This document shows, one piece after another, positions 1 to 10,529 of a stretch of 64,000 bases of DNA (position 1 is the stretch's first letter; each line of letters opens with the position of its first letter). Position numbers and translations under genes: made by a program. The notes beneath the pieces are model-generated. The model made no database searches, had not been told where the DNA came from, and was given only the letters and a program-made list of their open reading frames with translations. The DNA is from Manihot esculenta (Eukaryota > Streptophyta > Magnoliopsida > Malpighiales > Euphorbiaceae). The DNA lies in NCBI RefSeq assembly GCF_001659605.2, contig NC_035171.2, positions 31,489,325-31,553,324 of the forward strand, in the 5' to 3' direction.

Positions 1-1229
1 ATAGAATTGGTAATAGGATAGTTAACATCAGTTCGATGAATGTTTTACTTTCTAATTGGCTTATGAGGTAGCTACATGCATGCTACTCTCTTAATTAGTG
101 GACCAGCTGGGAATTTGAATAATGGGGAAAAAAGCTGATATATATAATTTGGAAAGGAAAGGTTCATCCTACCAGACCAAACAAAAATATCTGATGACAG
201 CTTGAGTTGCTACGACATTCCACAGCAAATTGTTCACCGTTGTGGAGCTTTGTATCTTTCACTCTTGTTCTTTCTAATTCCATTTCTCACCCTCTCTATA
301 CATTTGATTGAGACTACCTAGATATTTCTATATGGAATTAATGATGCCTTGTGGCCCAATTCCCCTTCAATTTGCTGCTAGCTGTATACTCCACGCAAAA
401 TTATGTACATGTACTTCATCAAAATCAACTCAATTTTTTATATACATTATAAAATATAAATTAATAAAAATAAATATAATTACACATTTAAATATTCAGG
501 AGATTATAAAATTAAATAAATTAATAAATCTAAGAAGCATTATGAAGATTTCTATTATATATATTTTTAAATAGGGATTAGATAAAATTTAAAATCTCTC
601 AAATTTACTCAGATTCACTTATCATTAAATTAGATATATGAGTGCAATCACATGATGCATTATTCATAACAAATAATAATAAATTATGTTTTATCTTTTT
701 ATTTCCATAATTAATTAACACATGAATCCATGTAATAAATCAAAACTTAAAAGATATTTTATTTTTTAAAAAAATAATTTTTTTAAATATTAATTATGAT
801 ATGAGAGGGAGAAAAAACATTATCCAAAAAATAAACCCCAACTTTCCTTTTCGCACCTGCACCTTTTCTCGTCTGAAAAACAATGAAAATTTCCATTCCC
901 TCTCCATAAAACATGGCCACCTTTCCCTTTTGTTGGGCTTTAACGCATTTTCATTGGTAATTACGTGGGCCACTATGCCTGTGTTTGAGATGTTAGGCTC
1001 AAGCCCAAGAACTTTGCCAGTTCCAAACGGTGTCGGATCCACATTGGTACTAATGAAATCAATGAAAATTCTCTATTCTTAAAAAGAAAGAAAATTCACT
1101 TTTTAAATACATATTAAATAAAAAGTGTATCAATAAATTAATAAATAAAAATGATATTTAATTTAAGTATGATGAAAAATAAAAATAAATTATTTTTGTG
1201 GGATGAAATGAATATTAATATAAGCATAG
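1..1229. other. AT-rich intergenic DNA, no gene seen
   Basis: This stretch contains no reading frame with plant-gene character. A less AT-rich patch at about 800-1060 is open on both strands, which reflects composition, and neither translation resembles a known family. It may be the far upstream flank of the SAUR locus or a gene remnant I cannot identify. Confidence 0.5.
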
Positions 1230-1375
1230 AGTATTTATGATTTTCTAAGTTTTGGACCGTGGGCTCTGATAGGTTTGATTTAGTTTCTGATAGGGGCTTG
1301 GATCTGCTGTGTGTCTTGGGCTTTGGCCTTTTATAAAACTCTTTAGAGACTTGAGCCTTGTATGACGAGTTTATG
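1230..1375 (+). repeat. Duplicated SAUR-upstream segment, copy 1 (distal)
   Basis: This segment is clearly similar to 7725-7865: both share runs such as gattttctaagtt, ggggcttggatctgctgt and aaaactctt in the same order. It is the distal end of a segmental duplication that also pairs about 2225-2310 with 7990-8065, 3420-3600 with 8530-8690, and 4783-5275 with 8690-9163. The unit spans about 4 kb here and has shrunk to about 1.4 kb in the second copy. Confidence 0.75.
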
Positions 1376-1635
1376 TTTGTGAAGAGGCTCAAATTTGAGA
1401 TGCATGGAATTAATAGATGGGATGGTGAAAATTATTTAGAATACACTATTATAAAAATAGATTTAGGATATCAATTTTAAATTATTATTTTATATATTTT
1501 AATTATAATTATAAATTACTGTATTTACTTCTGTTATTAAATATAAAATAGTAATTTATTTATTTATTTGCTGCAGATAAAAAAATTAAAATTAAAATTT
1601 TATTAAATATAAAATAATTTTTTTATTAAAATATA

Positions 1636-2099
1636 GGAAAAATTACTTTCTAGTCCCTCAGGTTTAACGTAATTAACACTTCTATCCTTCTATTTTGGCG
1701 ACCCAACACTTAAATCCCTCACTTTATTTTCTATCCAAATTCATAGTCCTTCCGTCCAAAATAACCGTTTGGGACACGTGAATTGACAAAATTAACCCTC
1801 ACTAAACCCAAACCCAAATGTCTCTTCTTCTTCTTCTTCTTCTTCTTCTTCCTACCCTTTCTGCAACCGGAGAAAACATGAAAGAGAAAAAAAATAGAAA
1901 TTTCACATTGAGAGAATGGTATTTTTGAAAAAAATTATCATATCTCACCTTTGACTCTTTGACCAAACGGTTTAAATGGACGGAAGGACTACGAATTTGG
2001 ACGGAAGAGAAAGTGAGAGACTTAAGTGTTGGGTCGCCAAAATAGAAGGACAAAAGTGTTAATTACGTTAAACCTCAAGGACTAAAAAGTAATTTTTCC
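1636..2099. mobile_element. MITE with ~137-bp terminal inverted repeats (Mutator-type), copy 1
   Basis: The ends are inverted repeats of about 137 bp: the left end starts GGAAAAATTACTT and the right end finishes AAGTAATTTTTCC. The element is flanked by a perfect 9-bp direct repeat, TAAAATATA (1627-1635 and 2100-2108). Long TIRs with a 9-bp target-site duplication are the hallmark of Mutator-like elements. There is no transposase frame, so it is non-autonomous. A (CTT)n tract at about 1822-1851 lies in the short centre. It shares its TIRs with 6051-6638. It is absent from the corresponding interval of the paralogous segment (about 7865-7990), so it probably inserted after that duplication. Confidence 0.85.
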
Positions 2100-2108
2100 T
2101 AAAATATA

Positions 2109-3400
2109 TTATATATATAATAAAAAAAATTATTATATTTTTAAATTACTGTTAAATTATTAATTTAATAATATTATAATAGCTACTAAAACAACCCTAT
2201 CTAAAATCTAAAATGTGACAATGAGACAGCGGTCGACTTGGTTTTGGATTGATAAGGCAGTGAACAACCTAGCTAACCACTTGCAATAATTGCATATAAT
2301 TGGGGATGGTAATTTCCAGTTTGGTATGAGTCCCTCTCTTGGAAGGACAATTCACTTTAGCTTCAAGTCTAAAATTAAATGTATAGAAAACCAAATTAGT
2401 AATAATAAGACTATAATTGAAGTAACCCGCTCGTAAATTATTTCATATTTTACTTTATAAAAATTTAATTTACTCTATGAATAAATTAAGTTGCAACCTA
2501 CTTTAAAATTTATTTAATAAATAAATTAAATTTAAAATTATAAATATTCGACTTATTAAAATTATTCATTTCTTTAATCAACTTATACTCATTAATTTAA
2601 TTAAATATTTAGTTTAAATTTATTAATTTTAACATAAAATTTATTAAAGTTATAAATTAATTGAGGTACTGCAGAATTATTCAAAATTTAATTCGATACA
2701 AATTTGATTCAACTTAGTTTACTTTTAAAATAAAAATTTATTAATTTTTCGCTCGAATTTAAATTAATCAAATTCAAATTTAAAATAAACTAAATTTGAG
2801 TTTTTTTAAAATTTAATTCAATTAAATTTAATTACACATTTACTTAATAAATAATATTTACATCAACTGTTTTGAGGACAGCAACTCTAATAAATATAAT
2901 TTAGAACTCACGTCAACTTTGATCGATCAGGATCAGAGTCTAATAAGAAAAAATATAATTCAGCTAATTTAATAAATCGATAAAACAACAAATCACACAT
3001 ATACATACTGCTTTATATAATAACAGTACGTGATACTATATAGAATGGCAATTAGACGTCAAAAAATAAAAAAAAAAAGCAAAAGAATAAGTTTTTTAAA
3101 TTAAACTCACACACATAAAACAAATTTACACACATAAACACATACCCTAACTCTGATCATCATATTCCACAAATAAATTTTAATTTACGGTTATATGTTA
3201 ATTATAAGTTGATTTAAAAAATTTATGGGTGATTTGTGAAATAAAGATTTTATAATATCAAATTTATCAATAAATACTAAAATAATTGGTAATTTGCAAA
3301 TGAAAAAAAATATTGCTGAAGTCACTAATAAATTTTAAAATTTATTAATAAAAAATTGTTAAATTTTATTAATAATATGAAAATAGAAGTATTTAAATTC
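2109..3400. other. AT-rich intergenic DNA
   Basis: Mostly A/T-rich low-complexity sequence. A short piece at about 2225-2310 matches 7990-8065 and belongs to the duplicated SAUR-upstream region. No coding signal was seen. Confidence 0.5.
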
Positions 3401-3419
3401 GGTTTCCATAAAACTTTTT

Positions 3420-3605
3420 CTTTTCTCAATTATAAAGAGAAGGGATTTGATTTCCCTTGTGCTGAGCTTTAACTGTTGGAAACAGTGAGGCAACTGTGGA
3501 TGCTTGCTGCCTGGGAACATATAAATCCTGCGCGTGGACCATTATATGGATTAGCGTTGCTGTTGAAGCCAAGTAATAAGAGCCAAGCCACATATAAATA
3601 TCTTG
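3420..3605 (+). repeat. Duplicated SAUR-upstream segment, copy 1 (proximal)
   Basis: Similar to 8530-8690; both contain gatgcttgctg and aagagccaagcca. In the second copy this segment is joined directly to the equivalent of position 4783, so about 1.2 kb of promoter is missing there. The frames open on both strands here are not supported as genes. Confidence 0.7.
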
Positions 3606-4706
3606 AGGCAGCTCAGCCCCCTCTGTGCTTTTTTTTTTTTTCAGCACATGTCGTTCAAACACTTTTTAATTCTACTGTGATATATCACATCTCGTATCAA
3701 AGAAAATACTTACTTTGACTAAATGCACATGGATCATAATATAAATATATAATATAAATATATACACTACTGTATTTTAAATTTTAGACAATGATATTAA
3801 TAATTATAAAAAAATTTATCAATATTTTTTTTTTAAAATAAAAATTAAAAATTAAGAGAATAAAATCTAAAATCTGCAAATTTATCAATAATTTAAAATT
3901 ATTATTAAAAAATTATTTTATATTTAATAAAATTATATTTTTATTTATTATTAAAAAATAAATAAACATTATCTCACACTCCATAACGAATATAAATACA
4001 ATAGTTAATTTATAATTACAATTAAATATAAAACAATAATTTACTACCGCTATATTAAACTACACCCACATAAAATCTTTATATTTAAAATTTAATTTAG
4101 ATAATAATTGCCCCTCGTACCTAAAGAAAATTTTAAAATTTTAACTAGACTTTTATAATTTTTTTTTAATCTAATTAAAGCGCAAAAGTTGAATAAACGA
4201 GTGGGTTATACAATGCTTACTTTTGTCGTCCTTATACATGCAAGTGAAACTCTTCATCTCTAATTTTTAAAAAAATTAAAAATTTGAAAATAATTTTTCT
4301 TATATCTCATTTATTGCAACGATAATGTCTCACTATTATATAATAAATTTAAGGCAATAAATTACTTTTATATATATTTAAACTATAATAATATTTTAAA
4401 TTTTACGTTATTTATAAAGCAATAGTTAAATTTGTTGATTATTGTTTGATAAAAATGTAATTTTAAATTTTGGTCTATATAATTATGTGGTCGTCCTCAA
4501 TGCTCATGCTCGTTTATCTTTATTTGCGCAATCATACGGAGATAGCCATGCATGCATAAGGACATTCAATATTACATTATATATTTTAATAGTTTTAGTA
4601 ATCCAAACTTTATAAAAAAAAAAATGCTAAGTATGTATGGATAGCTATGAAATAAGAAAAAAAGGGAGAAAAAAAAAAAAAAAAAAAAAAAGAAGCAAAG
4701 TTACAA

Positions 4707-4738
4707 GACAGACATGACTTGAATGGACGTTACATGCA
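4707..4738 (+). promoter_or_regulatory. Conserved SAUR promoter block, copy 1
   Basis: The core acagacatgac followed by gaatggac and ttacatgca recurs at about 7444-7475 and 9408-9442. It lies about 155 bp upstream of the SAUR TATA box. It includes CATGCA (RY-like) and GACA-type words related to auxin response elements. Its function is inferred from conservation between the copies only. Confidence 0.5.
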
Positions 4739-4890
4739 ATGGCGTACGCTCATGCACATGCAGCGGTCTCCTGCTTGTAAAATCAAAACTCTCCTCAGTA
4801 CAATCATTTTATTTGATTTTTCTCTTCCTATCTCTAAAATACGCAAATGCTCACACCCCAATCTCTCCGTCTGACTCTCATAGCTATGCC

Positions 4891-4897
4891 TATAAAA
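4891..4897 (+). promoter_or_regulatory. TATA box of the SAUR gene
   Basis: TATAAAA lies 89-95 bp before the SAUR start codon, leaving room for a 5' UTR of about 60 nt. The decayed copy has TATACAAG at the same place (8788-8795). Confidence 0.65.
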
Positions 4898-4985
4898 TAC
4901 TCCACCAAATATTATAAACAAGCATAGAAAATCATCGACTGATCATTCAAGAAACCACACACCCATCGCCACCATTTTCATTTAC

Positions 4986-5342
4986 ATGGCCAAGCTTAGG
5001 GCTAGCAGTCAGGAGAGAAACGGTATCATGAAGCTGAAGAGCGCAGCTAAGAAGCTGCAAAAGAGGCTTTCATTGGTGAAGAATTCATCATCAAGTGAGT
5101 ATTTTGATGAGTTTGAAGAAGTGAATGTGCCTAATGATGTGAAGGAAGGACATTTTGCAGTGATAGCTACGAACAGTGAGGAGCCCAAAAGATTTGTGGT
5201 TCCATTGAGTTACTTAACTCACCCTGCATTCTTGAGACTCCTGGAGCAAGCTGCTGAAGAGTATGGTTTTGGCCATGAAGGTGCACTTGCTATTCCTTGC
5301 AGGCCAGGTGAGCTGGAGAGGATTTTGGCTGATGATCACTAA
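4986..5342 (+). CDS. SAUR family (small auxin-up RNA) protein
   Basis: An intact intronless 118-residue frame. The first ~35 residues are basic (many K, R and S), followed by the SAUR domain: VKEGHFAVIA near residues 53-62, RFVVPLSYL at about 71-79, LLEQAAEEYGF at about 86-96 and IPCRPGELERIL near the C-terminus. Lack of introns and this length are typical of the family. SAURs are short-lived auxin-induced proteins; many promote cell expansion by inhibiting PP2C-D phosphatases and so keeping plasma-membrane H+-ATPases active. The start is the first ATG after a TATA box (4891) and is shared with the second copy. The gene sits between two MITEs, the nearer starting about 710 bp downstream. The family call is firm; the individual role is not known. 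Confidence 0.93.
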   Translation: MAKLRASSQERNGIMKLKSAAKKLQKRLSLVKNSSSSEYFDEFEEVNVPNDVKEGHFAVIATNSEEPKRFVVPLSYLTHPAFLRLLEQAAEEYGFGHEGALAIPCRPGELERILADDH

Positions 5343-5358
5343 GAATTTTATGTGAATA

Positions 5359-5387
5359 CTTGGTGCATTGCTTTTTAGTGCACCAAG
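5359..5387 (+). promoter_or_regulatory. 3' UTR hairpin of the SAUR gene
   Basis: CTTGGTGCA (5359-5367) and TGCACCAAG (5379-5387) form a perfect 9-bp stem with an 11-nt loop, 16 nt after the stop codon. Beyond a 2-nt bulge the stem can continue (ATAC with GTAT). SAUR mRNAs are known for instability determinants in the 3' UTR (DST elements); no canonical DST motif was seen here. Confidence 0.5.
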
Positions 5388-5419
5388 AGTATATTACAAT
5401 TGTATTTTTTGATCAATAA

Positions 5420-6041
5420 GATGAACCCTTTACACTAAAATCTTTGTTTCTAAACAAAGGCATGTTAACAGAAAAAACTTGGAAGATAAAAGAGGTGAAA
5501 CAAAGAGATGAAGCAAACAGAGTCCGACAGATGCAGACGGTCGACCGCAAAACATTAGATGACTCGGTCAAACTGGGACAAAACATGCTTCATGCCTAGT
5601 CAACTGGAAGAGAAAATTTGTCGATATAATGTAATATAATGCAGTTATTCACATAATAAGAAGTAAGGAGGGCCCATTTTAATTATTCTTTTTTACTTTT
5701 AAGCTGTAAGTTGAGTGAATTTTTTTTTATTTTTTAATTATTAAAAACTAATAAATTTTTAATTTTAAAAATTTTATCAATTATAATGATTACGACAAAT
5801 TATTAGATTTTGTGTGGATATCACCTCATTATATTGAGCTAATGCACTAATCCATTAGTGTTTCAATAAAAAACTAAAAAAATTTAAAAAAATAATAAAT
5901 TTAAATTGAATTTCGACTTCTATACAAGCATGACAATTTAGTGATAGTGGAAGAATTTAATGGATAATTTTAATCTTTTAAGAGTTACAAAAAAGACTAT
6001 CCTTTATAAATTTTTAATTGTACCATATATTAAATTTATTA
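5420..6041. other. Intergenic DNA between the SAUR gene and a MITE
   Basis: The first ~230 bp are less AT-rich (3' flank of the SAUR); the rest is AT-rich. No reading frame or RNA gene was recognised. Confidence 0.5.
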
Positions 6042-6050
6042 TTAATTAAA

Positions 6051-6638
6051 GAGAAAATTACTTTTTAGTCCCCGAGATTTAACGTAATTAACACTTCTGT
6101 CCCTCTATTTTGGCGACCCAACACTTAAGTCTCTCACTTTATTTTTTGTCCAAATTCGCAGTCTTTCCGTCCAAAATAGCCGTTTGGAACACATGAATCG
6201 ACAAAATTAACCCTCACTAAACCCAAACCCAAATACTACTTCTTCTTCTCCTTCTTCTTCTTCTCCTTCTTCTTCCTACCCTTTTCTGCAACTTCTTCTT
6301 CTTCTTCTTCTTTCTCCTTCTTCTTCTTCTTCTTCTTCTTCTTTCTTCTTCTTCTTCTTCCTACCCTCCTTTCTGCATCTTCTTCTTCTTCTTCTTCTTC
6401 TGCAACTGGAGAAAACATGAAAGAGAAAAAAAAAAGGAATTTCACATTAAGAGAAGGATATTTATGGAAAAAATTATCACCTCTCACTTTTGACTTTTTG
6501 ACCAAACGGTTTAAATGGACGGAAGGACTATGAATTTGGACGGAAGAGAAAGTGAGGGACTTAAGTGTTGGGTCGCCAAAATAGAGGGACAGAAGTGTTA
6601 ATTACGTTAAACCTCAGGGACTAAGAAGTAATTTTTCC
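6051..6638. mobile_element. MITE with long terminal inverted repeats (Mutator-type), copy 2
   Basis: This element shares its terminal inverted repeats with the one at 1636-2099 and is flanked by a perfect 9-bp direct repeat, TTAATTAAA (6042-6050 and 6639-6647). There is no transposase frame. The centre holds an interrupted CTT/CTC pyrimidine tract (about 6238-6403), much longer than in copy 1, which explains most of the size difference. A minus-strand frame rich in E and K across it is a by-product of the triplet tract. The two TIRs could fold into one long hairpin if transcribed. Confidence 0.86.
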
Positions 6639-6647
6639 TTAATTAAA

Positions 6648-7200
6648 TCCTCAACTACATATTTTATTTTAAATACATCTTACCATTATTTCTATCTACA
6701 GAAACTACTGAAATTGCCCTTTCATTTAATATATCGTTGCTATATTAATAAAATTAATAATAACTTAAATGTCTAGGGTTTAATTGATAATTTTTTGAAA
6801 TTTAGAATGCAATTTTTTAAAATTCAGGATATCTTCCTCATTTCCCTTAAAACTAAAATTTATAAAAGTTTTAATAGTTTAATAAATTCTATTATTAATT
6901 ATATTAAAAATAATTTATATTTTTTAGTTTTATCAATAATATTTAAATATACTAATTTATTTTAATTCAATTTCAAATTAACCCATCTCCTAATATTTTT
7001 TGAAATCCACTCTAGTTATTATTATTATATATTATTTTTATAAAAATGCACGTTCGCACTATATTTGGAAATACAAAAAAGAACACCATTTAGTTATAAC
7101 TATTTTTTATTTTATATTCTTAAATTAATTTTTAATATTTTATAGCTGATATATGTAATAAAGTTTTTTAAAAAAAGAATAATAAATAATAATCATAACT
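6648..7200. other. AT-rich intergenic DNA
   Basis: Nothing recognisable; A/T-rich sequence with no coding signal. Confidence 0.5.
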
Positions 7201-7204
7201 CATT

Positions 7205-7670
7205 TACCTGGTATTAAAAGAAAACGAAGATGACCATGCATATATCACATAATTTGTTTTAGTTAAAAGTGAAAGGTCCAAACTTTTATCCAAGTTGAAG
7301 GTCAAAGGACATGATTCATTAATCCAAACTTCCATTCAAACAAAACCTAAGTATATATATACATGAACATCCAGCTATGACATAAGAAAAAGAAAACAAG
7401 TAGAGAATTAGAAGCTAGAAAATTAATTGAACGAAAGTAACGAGACAGACATGAGTAGCCAGAATGGACATTACATACAATCCACATGATTGGTCTCCTC
7501 CTTGTAAAATTCAAAATCTCATCGGTGCATTCTCTTTTCCAGCAAAATAATGAAAAATAAATTAATGGGATTCGATGGATTCAGATATATAATAGGCATC
7601 AGAATTAAGACATAGAATATAACAAAATGAATTCTAATTGGATTTGACATAGTTTGAGTGTAAAATTCAA
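7205..7670 (+). repeat. SAUR promoter duplicate without a gene, copy A
   Basis: The segment resembles the SAUR promoter at about 4480-4830 and, more closely, 9175-10115. Shared words include tcattaatccaaact, ataagaaaaagaaaac, gacagacatga and agaatggacattacat. No SAUR coding sequence follows. After about 7548 it matches 10002-10110 (gattcgatggattcagat, aacaaaatgaatt). Only this copy has a canonical GAGACA (7442-7447), the reverse complement of the auxin response element TGTCTC. Confidence 0.7.
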
Positions 7671-7724
7671 ACATATATATATATGTTTGGATCCTAACAA
7701 TGACAACACATCTGTTTAGGTGTT

Positions 7725-7865
7725 TCTATGATTTTCTAAGTTCTGGACGATGGGCCCCATTAGGTTTGAGTTAGTTTCTGCTAGGGGCTTGGATCTGCTG
7801 TATGGCTTGGGCTTTTGGCCTTTTCTAAAACTCTTGAGAGATTTGAACCTTGTAAGATGATGACA
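7725..7865 (+). repeat. Duplicated SAUR-upstream segment, copy 2 (distal)
   Basis: Partner of 1230-1375, in the same orientation and order relative to a SAUR sequence. The MITE that follows the first copy is missing here. Confidence 0.75.
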
Positions 7866-8529
7866 TTATATTAAATTCAGAAAAAGAGAGATTCCTTCCA
7901 ACCTATCAATCGTGATGCTTTTAACTATCAAACTACCAAATTGTTGGCTGATAAATGGGATTCCGGTTGAGAAGATTACTTAGAATCACAGCAGTCAGCT
8001 TCGTTTTGGATCAGTGAGCCAAGCACTTACAATAATTGCATGTAATTAGGGATGGGATTCTAATTAAATCAAACTGCTGCTGGTTAGTTATTCGATACTC
8101 GGTATTATAAAATTTTAATTTTAATTAAGTAAAAAAATTAATAAAATTAATTAAAATATTAAATTTAAAGAAGAATACTAGCCTAAATAGGAAAATTAGC
8201 TTCCCCATAAATTTCATTATCAACACGCTGGATCCGTAAAAGTACAGTTCTTTGACATGGATAAATCCGTTGATAAATTTTCACTATAAAATATATTTTA
8301 AATCCATCAATAAATTTTAAATTTAAAGTTTCATTTTTTAATTTTTCATTTTAATAGTCTGCGTTATTTACGGTTCGTAGTAATTGATTTTAATTATGAA
8401 GATAGATTTTTATAGATTATTACTAACTGAAAAATTCATTAATAATCCTTAAAAAAAATCAATTAGTGCTGCTCGAAACTTCTTTCACATAGCATGACAC
8501 AGCAGTACCATACAACGGAGCTCATTTTT

Positions 8530-8690
8530 CGTAATTATACAGAGAAGGGATATTGATTTCCATTGTGCTCAGCTTTAAATTTTGGATATATGCTTCAATT
8601 CTGGCTTATTAACAGTAAGGCAGCTCATAGATGCTTGCTGCTGGGGAACATTTAAAATTAAAAACTACCTGATAAGAGCCAAGCCAAAAT
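8530..8690 (+). repeat. Duplicated SAUR-upstream segment, copy 2 (proximal)
   Basis: Partner of 3420-3605. Its right end runs straight into sequence matching 4783 onward, so the intervening promoter, including the conserved block at 4707-4738, is deleted in this copy. Confidence 0.7.
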
Positions 8691-8875
8691 CTCCTCAGTA
8701 CAAAAAATCATTTCTTTTTCTCTTCCATCTCTAAAATACGTAAATGCACACACCCCAATCTCTCCATTCGACTCCCATACCTATGCCTATACAAGACTCC
8801 ACCAAATATTATAAACAAGCATAGAAAATCATCGACTGATCATTCCACACACCCATCACCACCATTTTCATTTAC

Positions 8876-9155
8876 ATGGCCAAGCTTAGGGCTAGCAGCC
8901 AGGAGAGAAACGCTGAAGAGCGCAGCTAAAAAGCTGCAAAAGAGCCTTTCATAGGTGAAGAACTCATCATCAAGTGAATATTTTGATGAATTTGAACAAG
9001 TGAATGTGCCAAATGATGTGAAGGAAGGAAATTTTGCAGTGATAGCTGCGAACAGCGAGGAGCCCAAAAGATTTGTGGTTCCATTGAGTTATTTGACTCA
9101 CCCTACATTCTTCAGACTCCTGGAGCAAGCTGCTGAAGAGTATATATGGTTTTAG
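8876..9155 (+). pseudogene. SAUR pseudogene, tandem copy of the gene at 4986
   Basis: Nearly identical to the intact SAUR, including 5' flank and start codon, but broken in several ways. An 11-nt deletion after codon 12 (about 8911) shifts the frame. A TTG leucine codon has become TAG (about 8951-8953). A 4-nt TATA insertion near 9143 shifts the frame again, and TAG at 9153-9155 ends it. Homology stops at about 9163, so the last ~25 codons are missing. The TATA box is altered and about 1.2 kb of upstream promoter is deleted. A 66-codon frame starting inside it (8955) keeps the central SAUR domain but lacks the N-terminus and the C-terminal IPCRPGELERIL part, so a working product is unlikely. 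Confidence 0.92.
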
Positions 9156-9169
9156 CCATGAAGGCGTAT

Positions 9170-10115
9170 ACCTCGTTTACCTCAAAATAAAAGAAAACTA
9201 AGACAACCATGCATAAACTCCTTAATTTATGTGACAAATGATTTTGAATTTACATATACTTTCAGTTAAAGGTCAAAGGATCATGATTAATTAATCCAAA
9301 ACTTCGATCCAAACAAAACTTCAAGTATATATGAATAGCCAGCTATGCATAAGAAAAAGAAAACGAGAAGAGGAAAGCTATAGAATTAATTGAACGAAAG
9401 TAATGCGACAGACATGACTAACCAGAATGGACATTACATGCAAATTGTATACATGCATCCACATGCTTGTAAAATCTAAACTCTCATCAGTACATTCCTT
9501 TTTTTTCTTTTCCATCTCTTAAACGCATAAGAATGAAGCCAAGGAAAGTACATGACTTATATTAGCACTAATTTTCGGTCACTGATTATATATGAAGATG
9601 GGTAAAAATCCGATCTTTCCATGCTACTTTTTATACTCATAGTATAATAAAATCAATGGAGGAAGGCAGATATGTTGATAGAACTCAAAGAAAATAATAA
9701 ACATTTTATAATATAATCACTGTACATAATCATTGATAATGACTATGATGAACCCATATAGATTCCACTTTAATTAATGTTTACTATGTAATTGCATGAA
9801 ATAATTTTTTGTCAAATTTTGGATTTTGCTTGTGTTGATTATGATTTGAGATCTGGTATTATGATTAATCTTAGGATAGGTGTAATGGAGTTTGATGATC
9901 GGGTGCAATTTGATCTTTCATGCTATTTTTTAAAAAAAAATTATTTTAATAATATGATTATCTATAAAAAAAAAAAAGTATTTTGATTATTTTTCAGCAA
10001 AATAATGAAAAATAAATGAGATTCGATGGATTCAGATAATAATAATCATATTTAAGACATGAATATAGCAACAAAATGAATTGTAATTGGATTAGGCATG
10101 AGTTTGCTGTAATCA
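9170..10115 (+). repeat. SAUR promoter duplicate without a gene, copy B
   Basis: Paralogous to 7205-7670, with about 440 bp of extra AT-rich sequence (about 9560-10000) between its two matching parts. It begins where the SAUR pseudogene loses homology and contains the conserved promoter block at about 9408-9442. No coding sequence follows. Confidence 0.65.
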
Positions 10116-10220
10116 GATTTGATTAATTGCATGCACCTACAACTAAAGATGCTAAATTCCTAAACTGATCATTGTTTTTGTTTAAACAAATGTCAAGACA
10201 GTTATGAAAAAGTGCCAGCT

Positions 10221-10223
<3 letters not shown>

Positions 10224-10251
<28 letters not shown>
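10224..10251. repeat. (TA)n microsatellite
   Basis: Fourteen uninterrupted TA units. Confidence 0.95.
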
Positions 10252-10255
10252 AGCC

Positions 10256-10520
10256 AAAATATTGTTGGAAAAGGAGGATGATGATCGCGCGGCGGGACAT
10301 CCAAATGAGGATACAGTGCCGTTGGATCCCCTCATGCGTAGCTTTGAGGAAGGAATCTGTAAAATGAAGAATATAATCAGGCGTTCATCGAAAAAGTTTT
10401 TAGTGGAGACAAACAAAGAAGACAAGAGAGTGTTGGTTTCAAGGTCTCTTTGTGACGGTAGAGAGATAGGTCATTTTCTCAAGAAGGAAATATTTTTTTT
10501 AAGTTTAATTTGATGTATAA
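10256..10520. other. Unclassified less AT-rich fragment
   Basis: A plus-strand frame (10262-10513) and a minus-strand frame overlap here. The plus-strand product is charged (acidic N-terminus, K/R-rich middle) but resembles no family I recognise. Its sudden change in base composition suggests a transposon or captured gene fragment. No function can be assigned. Confidence 0.25.
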
Positions 10521-10529
10521 ATACATCCG

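Noticed and set aside
801..1082. Overlapping open frames on both strands at 794-1082
   Set aside because: Both strands are open because of base composition; neither product resembles a known protein and no promoter or splice context supports them.
6236..6505. Minus-strand frame encoding long Glu/Lys/Arg runs
   Set aside because: It is the translation of the CTT tract inside the MITE, not a gene. The shorter Arg-rich frame at 1802-2053 is the same artefact.
8955..9155. 66-codon frame as a functional short SAUR
   Set aside because: It is the middle of a copy that has a frameshift and stop upstream, a damaged TATA box and a missing C-terminus.
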